Assembly: GCF_000372725.1 (NCBI RefSeq)
Contig: NW_005200250.1
Coordinates: forward strand, 835,721-899,720
Direction: 5' to 3'
DNA from: Emiliania huxleyi CCMP1516
Taxonomy: Eukaryota > Haptophyta > Isochrysidales > Noelaerhabdaceae
Length of the DNA stretch: 64,000 nucleotides
In this document: positions 60,960 through 64,000 of the stretch, in pieces
Numbering within the stretch: position 1 is the stretch's first letter
How the letters are laid out: each line of letters opens with the position of its first letter
Made by a program: the position numbers and the translations under genes
The notes under the pieces: model-generated
Told to the model about the DNA's origin: nothing
Databases searched by the model: none
Seen by the model: only the letters and a program-made list of their open reading frames with translations

Positions 60960-62401
60960 GAGTGATTCTGAGATCAGGTTGGGCGTTTCCCCTTTGGAGG
61001 CAGACATTTCAGAAAGCGAATCCCCGGCCGCATCTCCCCGCTCGAAGCGGGGAACCCGTCTCGGGCGCCCGCTGGAAGCTGGGGGCGCCTGCTCGAAGCT
61101 GGGGGCGCCCGCTCGAAGCTGTGGCGGCGCAGGCTGCCACCGCTGCCCGGGCGCGCCGAGCGGCGGCGGAGGGCCGCCCAGGCCACCACCAGTGCCTCTC
61201 CCACCGGCGGCGCGGCGGCAGCGGCGCCGACCGCCCCTCCATCAGCGGCGGCGCGAGGCTGTCGTCGGGACGCCGGCAGGTGACGCGCGAATAGGGTGCC
61301 ACCGGACCGGCCGACGAGCACCCAGCGGAGCCGTCATCGTGCATGGCGAGCCGAGCACCGCCGCGTCGCTTCTCGGCGCATTGGAGAGCAGAGGAAGCTG
61401 CTGGCGTCGCGGCTGGGATCGGCAGCGGCGCCAGCAGCTTTCTCGGATCTGAAGCGACTTTGAGCGCCGATCGATCGATCTGAGGGCTGACCGATGGGTG
61501 GCGCTGGGAGGAAGACCGCGCCACCCGTCGGCCAGCCCTCAGCTCCGCGACGGCGACTCGATAGTCGTGGCCGGCGCTCGGCTGCCACTCTAAGCTGTGC
61601 CGCCAGCGCTCCTGGAACCGTGACGTCACTTCTTATGGATGCGGCACTAGGGACGCCCAATGTTTTCGTAAATATAGAAGCCACTCTCTCGCGTGTGGAA
61701 GCCACGACTGCGTAGTCGTGCTCCCCCGGAGCACGCCATAGAGCGCCGGTTGTGTACTGCTACTGGGCGCACCGCCCGCAGCCGTACACACTGCTGCCAC
61801 CTGCCAGGGGGGCGCCGCAGGCGCCCCAAGCGGCGCGGAGCGCCGCCGCAGGCGGCGGACAGCAGGTGCGCAAAATTAAACGCCATTTTCGGTTCCGCAG
61901 TTTTGCCACTAACGTCGAAATCCGGTACAAATCGAGACTTACGAGCCGAGCCCCCCACGAAAACCACAGAGGGGCGCGCGGACAGCGCGCCGCCAGGGGC
62001 GCCGCAGGCGCCTCAAGCGGTGCGGAGCGCCGCCGCAGGCGGCGGACAGCAGGTGCGCGAAATTAAACGCCATTTTCGGTTCCGCGGTTTTGGCACTGTC
62101 TACTTTTTGGTACGAATCGACTTGCACTTGGTCTGAGCCCTGCGCTGCGTTTGAGCCTCCATTCTGAAAGTGTACGTAGAAGGGAACAAGGCAGCAGGTC
62201 CGGCTTGCGAACTCCGCTGTGCGCCGACAAGCGGTATGGCGCCGAGTAGAGGCCATTTTCCTATTAGAAAAGGCTGTCGAGAGCGCAAAATTTTCCTCGC
62301 TGCGCGCCCAACCATGGAGCATGGTGGGCACGCAGCGGGCGCCTGCGGCGCCAAATTTTTGAAATGTCTGCCAGTCGCCCAACCTGATCTCAGAATCACT
62401 C
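60960..62401. mobile_element. 1.44-kb non-autonomous element with 26-bp perfect TIRs
   Basis: gagtgattctgagatcaggt(tgggcg) at 60960-60985 is exactly inverted at 62376-62401. After a small gap, cagacatttca also matches on both sides. ccct lies immediately outside both ends (60956-60959 and 62402-62405), a candidate 4-bp target duplication. No transposase frame is present. Inside are a 102-bp direct repeat (61809-61910 and 61996-62097, 187 bp apart) and gctgggggcgc units. It looks like a plain DNA transposon derivative. Superfamily not assignable. The element ends about 84 bp from the ankyrin-RING gene. Confidence 0.78.
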
Positions 62402-62484
62402 CCCTCTTAGTACTTAGAGCCCCCTTGCTTTTGTCTTGCGCGGTCAAAATTCGCCGGTTCAACCGATACGTATTGTGGTTCCAA

Positions 62485-64000
62485 TCACACAGGGCGCGGG
62501 GCGAGCCACATCATCACTGGCTCGCGGCAATACGGGCACTCTCGCATCAGCTCGGAGCATGGGCCGCACACGCACAAGTGGCTGCACGGCACCGCGAGGT
62601 GAGACTTCGGCCGCTCGAAGCATATGATGCACGACGTCTCGCCTCCCATGGTGGACTCGGGGGCAACCGGCCGCCCCGTGTCGAGGCCGGCGTCCGCTAG
62701 TGAGACGGCAGCAAACGGCTCAGTGACTGGCAGAGGCTGCTCTGCCGACTCTGCCGCCTCTGGCCCGATCAAGCGCTCGATGGCGCCGACCCGCTCCTCG
62801 AGGCTACCCTCGGTCGCCGCGCCGAGGCTCGCCTCCAGCCGATCGACACGCCGCTGCAAGTCCCCGCCGCCGCCGGTCGACTCGCTGCTCACCGCCTCCT
62901 CGCACCGCGACACCCGACGCGCCAGCGCCGCCTCCTCCGCATCCACCTCTGACCGGCGCAGCGCCTCTACTAGCTCCGTAGCTTCTCGCAACGCTGCCCG
63001 CTCCGCCGCGCCCGCTCGCTCTGCCGCCTCGCGCTCCGCTCGCCTCGCCGCCTCCTGCTCAGCAGCCAGCCGCACCGCCCTCTCCTCCTGATCGCGAAGC
63101 TCTGCCGCAGCCTTCGCCCTCCGCTCCTCCTCGAGCTTGAAGGCAGGCGGCGCCTTCTTGGCCTTATTATTCTTCTCCTTTGCCTCCTTCCTAACCGCTT
63201 TCTTCTCGGCCGCCTTCGCCAGCCGCTTCGCCTTCTCCTCCTCCGCCCTCTTGTCTGCAGCCTCCTTCTCGCGCCGCTCCGCCTCTGCCTGAGCCGCGTT
63301 GCGAGCAGCTGCCGCCGCCCGCTGCTCCTCTCGTTGCTCTTCCTCAGCCGCAAGCTTCTCCGCCACCCTCGCCCGCAGCGTCTCCTCTGCTGCCGCGCGC
63401 TCAGCGGCCAGCTTCGCCTCCGCCTCCGCCGCGATGGCTCGCCTATGCTCCTCCAGCGCCGCAGCGTCCGCCGCCCGCCGCGCCTCGTCCGCCGCCCGCT
63501 CTGCCTTCCGTCTGCTTGCCGCCTGCTCGCGCTCTCGCGCCGCGGCTGCCTCCTCCCGCTCGCGCTGCTCGCGCCGCCTCTTGGCCTCGAGCGCCTTCTC
63601 CGCCGCCTTCTCTGCCGCCTCGGCCTCTCTCACAGCCGCTGCGTGCTCAGTGAGAGCGCGCACACACCCGGCGTGGTCCTCAGTTGAAGTAGTGGCGTCG
63701 GTCGTCGCAGGCCTGGCCGCCTCCTGCTCGGCCATCTGTAGCGCGGACTTGCCAGTCTCAGTGCGCAGCTTTGTATCCGCGCCCGCCTGCAGCAGGCAGA
63801 GCACGATGGGGAGGTGGCCTTGGATGGCGGCGCCAATCAGCGCGGTGAGGCCGTCGCTCTGCTGCACGTTGACCTCCGCGCCGTGCCGAATCAGCAACTC
63901 GACCACCCGCTCGTGGCCTTTGAGAGCAGCGCCCATCAGCGCGGTGACGCCTCTGCTGTCCTGCACGTTGATCTCTGCCCCGCGCTCCAGCAGCAGCTCG
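62485..64000 (-). CDS. Ankyrin-repeat, coiled-coil, C3HC4 RING protein (copy 2, cut by window edge)
   Basis: The C-terminal 505 or so residues are present and the frame is open at the right edge. Two to three ankyrin repeats (GHERVVELLIRHGAEVNVQQ), then the Ala/Glu/Arg coiled coil, the RVSRCEEAVSSES / RVDRLEASLGAATEGSLEER module, and the RING CIICFERPKSHLAVPCSHLC. Nearly identical in DNA to 29927-31300, including the last coding bases; similarity stops just past the stop codon. Small differences: an extra SAE insertion before QPLPVTEP and scattered substitutions. This is a recent duplicate. The role is as for copy 1. Confidence 0.9.
   Translation of the reverse strand, partial: ELLLERGAEINVQDSRGVTALMGAALKGHERVVELLIRHGAEVNVQQSDGLTALIGAAIQGHLPIVLCLLQAGADTKLRTETGKSALQMAEQEAARPATTDATTSTEDHAGCVRALTEHAAAVREAEAAEKAAEKALEAKRRREQREREEAAAAREREQAASRRKAERAADEARRAADAAALEEHRRAIAAEAEAKLAAERAAAEETLRARVAEKLAAEEEQREEQRAAAAARNAAQAEAERREKEAADKRAEEEKAKRLAKAAEKKAVRKEAKEKNNKAKKAPPAFKLEEERRAKAAAELRDQEERAVRLAAEQEAARRAEREAAERAGAAERAALREATELVEALRRSEVDAEEAALARRVSRCEEAVSSESTGGGGDLQRRVDRLEASLGAATEGSLEERVGAIERLIGPEAAESAEQPLPVTEPFAAVSLADAGLDTGRPVAPESTMGGETSCIICFERPKSHLAVPCSHLCVCGPCSELMRECPYCREPVMMWLAPRPV

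Noticed and set aside
1-64000. CRISPR arrays, bacterial operons, rRNA or tRNA genes
   Set aside because: None found. The tandem repeats present are microsatellites, coding repeats or intron duplications.

Overview
This window looks like nuclear DNA of a GC-rich unicellular alga. The best fit is a haptophyte. This rests on high GC with strong GC3 bias, short introns (about 60-230 bp) that often start with GC instead of GT, plant-like AP2 domains, mitochondrial-type leaders on metabolic genes, large ankyrin-repeat genes, and no prokaryotic operon structure. The lineage is an inference. A cytosolic ribosomal protein gene (eS10), a SMARCAL1-like helicase and spliced JmjC genes show that it is eukaryotic. 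No tRNA, rRNA or CRISPR array was recognised.

Layout. 0-10 kb: a LINE reverse-transcriptase fragment, an FKBP-TPR isomerase, and a 1605-residue ankyrin-kinase-RING protein. 10-24 kb: 2-isopropylmalate synthase in 14 exons, a receptor-like kinase with an ankyrin ectodomain, an aldehyde dehydrogenase-like enzyme, and an F-box-like Asp-rich protein. 24-34 kb: a small basic protein, a ten-exon reading frame joining a senescence/spartin-type domain to a JMJD7-type JmjC hydroxylase, a MITE, an RCC1-repeat pseudogene, and an ankyrin-coiled-coil-RING protein. 34-43 kb: a CCDC137-like nucleolar protein, an AP2-AP2-SET-AP2-chromo-SAM protein, an RS-rich protein, and a SMARCAL1-like helicase. 43-50 kb: repeats, including a hAT-like MITE with an intact 8-bp target duplication, then ribosomal protein eS10 and a DUF268 methyltransferase-like protein. 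50-64 kb: an ankyrin-free RING paralogue, a histidine phosphatase, a UPF0598 protein, a Cys-rich zinc protein, a secreted JmjC protein, an NTase-like protein, a 1.4-kb inverted-repeat element, and the start of a second ankyrin-RING copy.

The main discovery candidate is in the introns. Almost every intron-bearing gene contains introns whose first 10-40 bases are a diverged copy of the first bases of the next exon. In one intron three 69-bp tandem copies are still visible. When the duplicated AG|G(T/C) junctions are used as splice sites, the reading frames join correctly in all eight multi-exon genes whose structure could be fully written out. This is what is expected if introns arose by local tandem duplication that carried an AG-GT or AG-GC motif with it. 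The other main points are the multidomain chromatin protein, the senescence-JmjC continuous frame, and a local concentration of ankyrin/kinase/RING genes that share modules.
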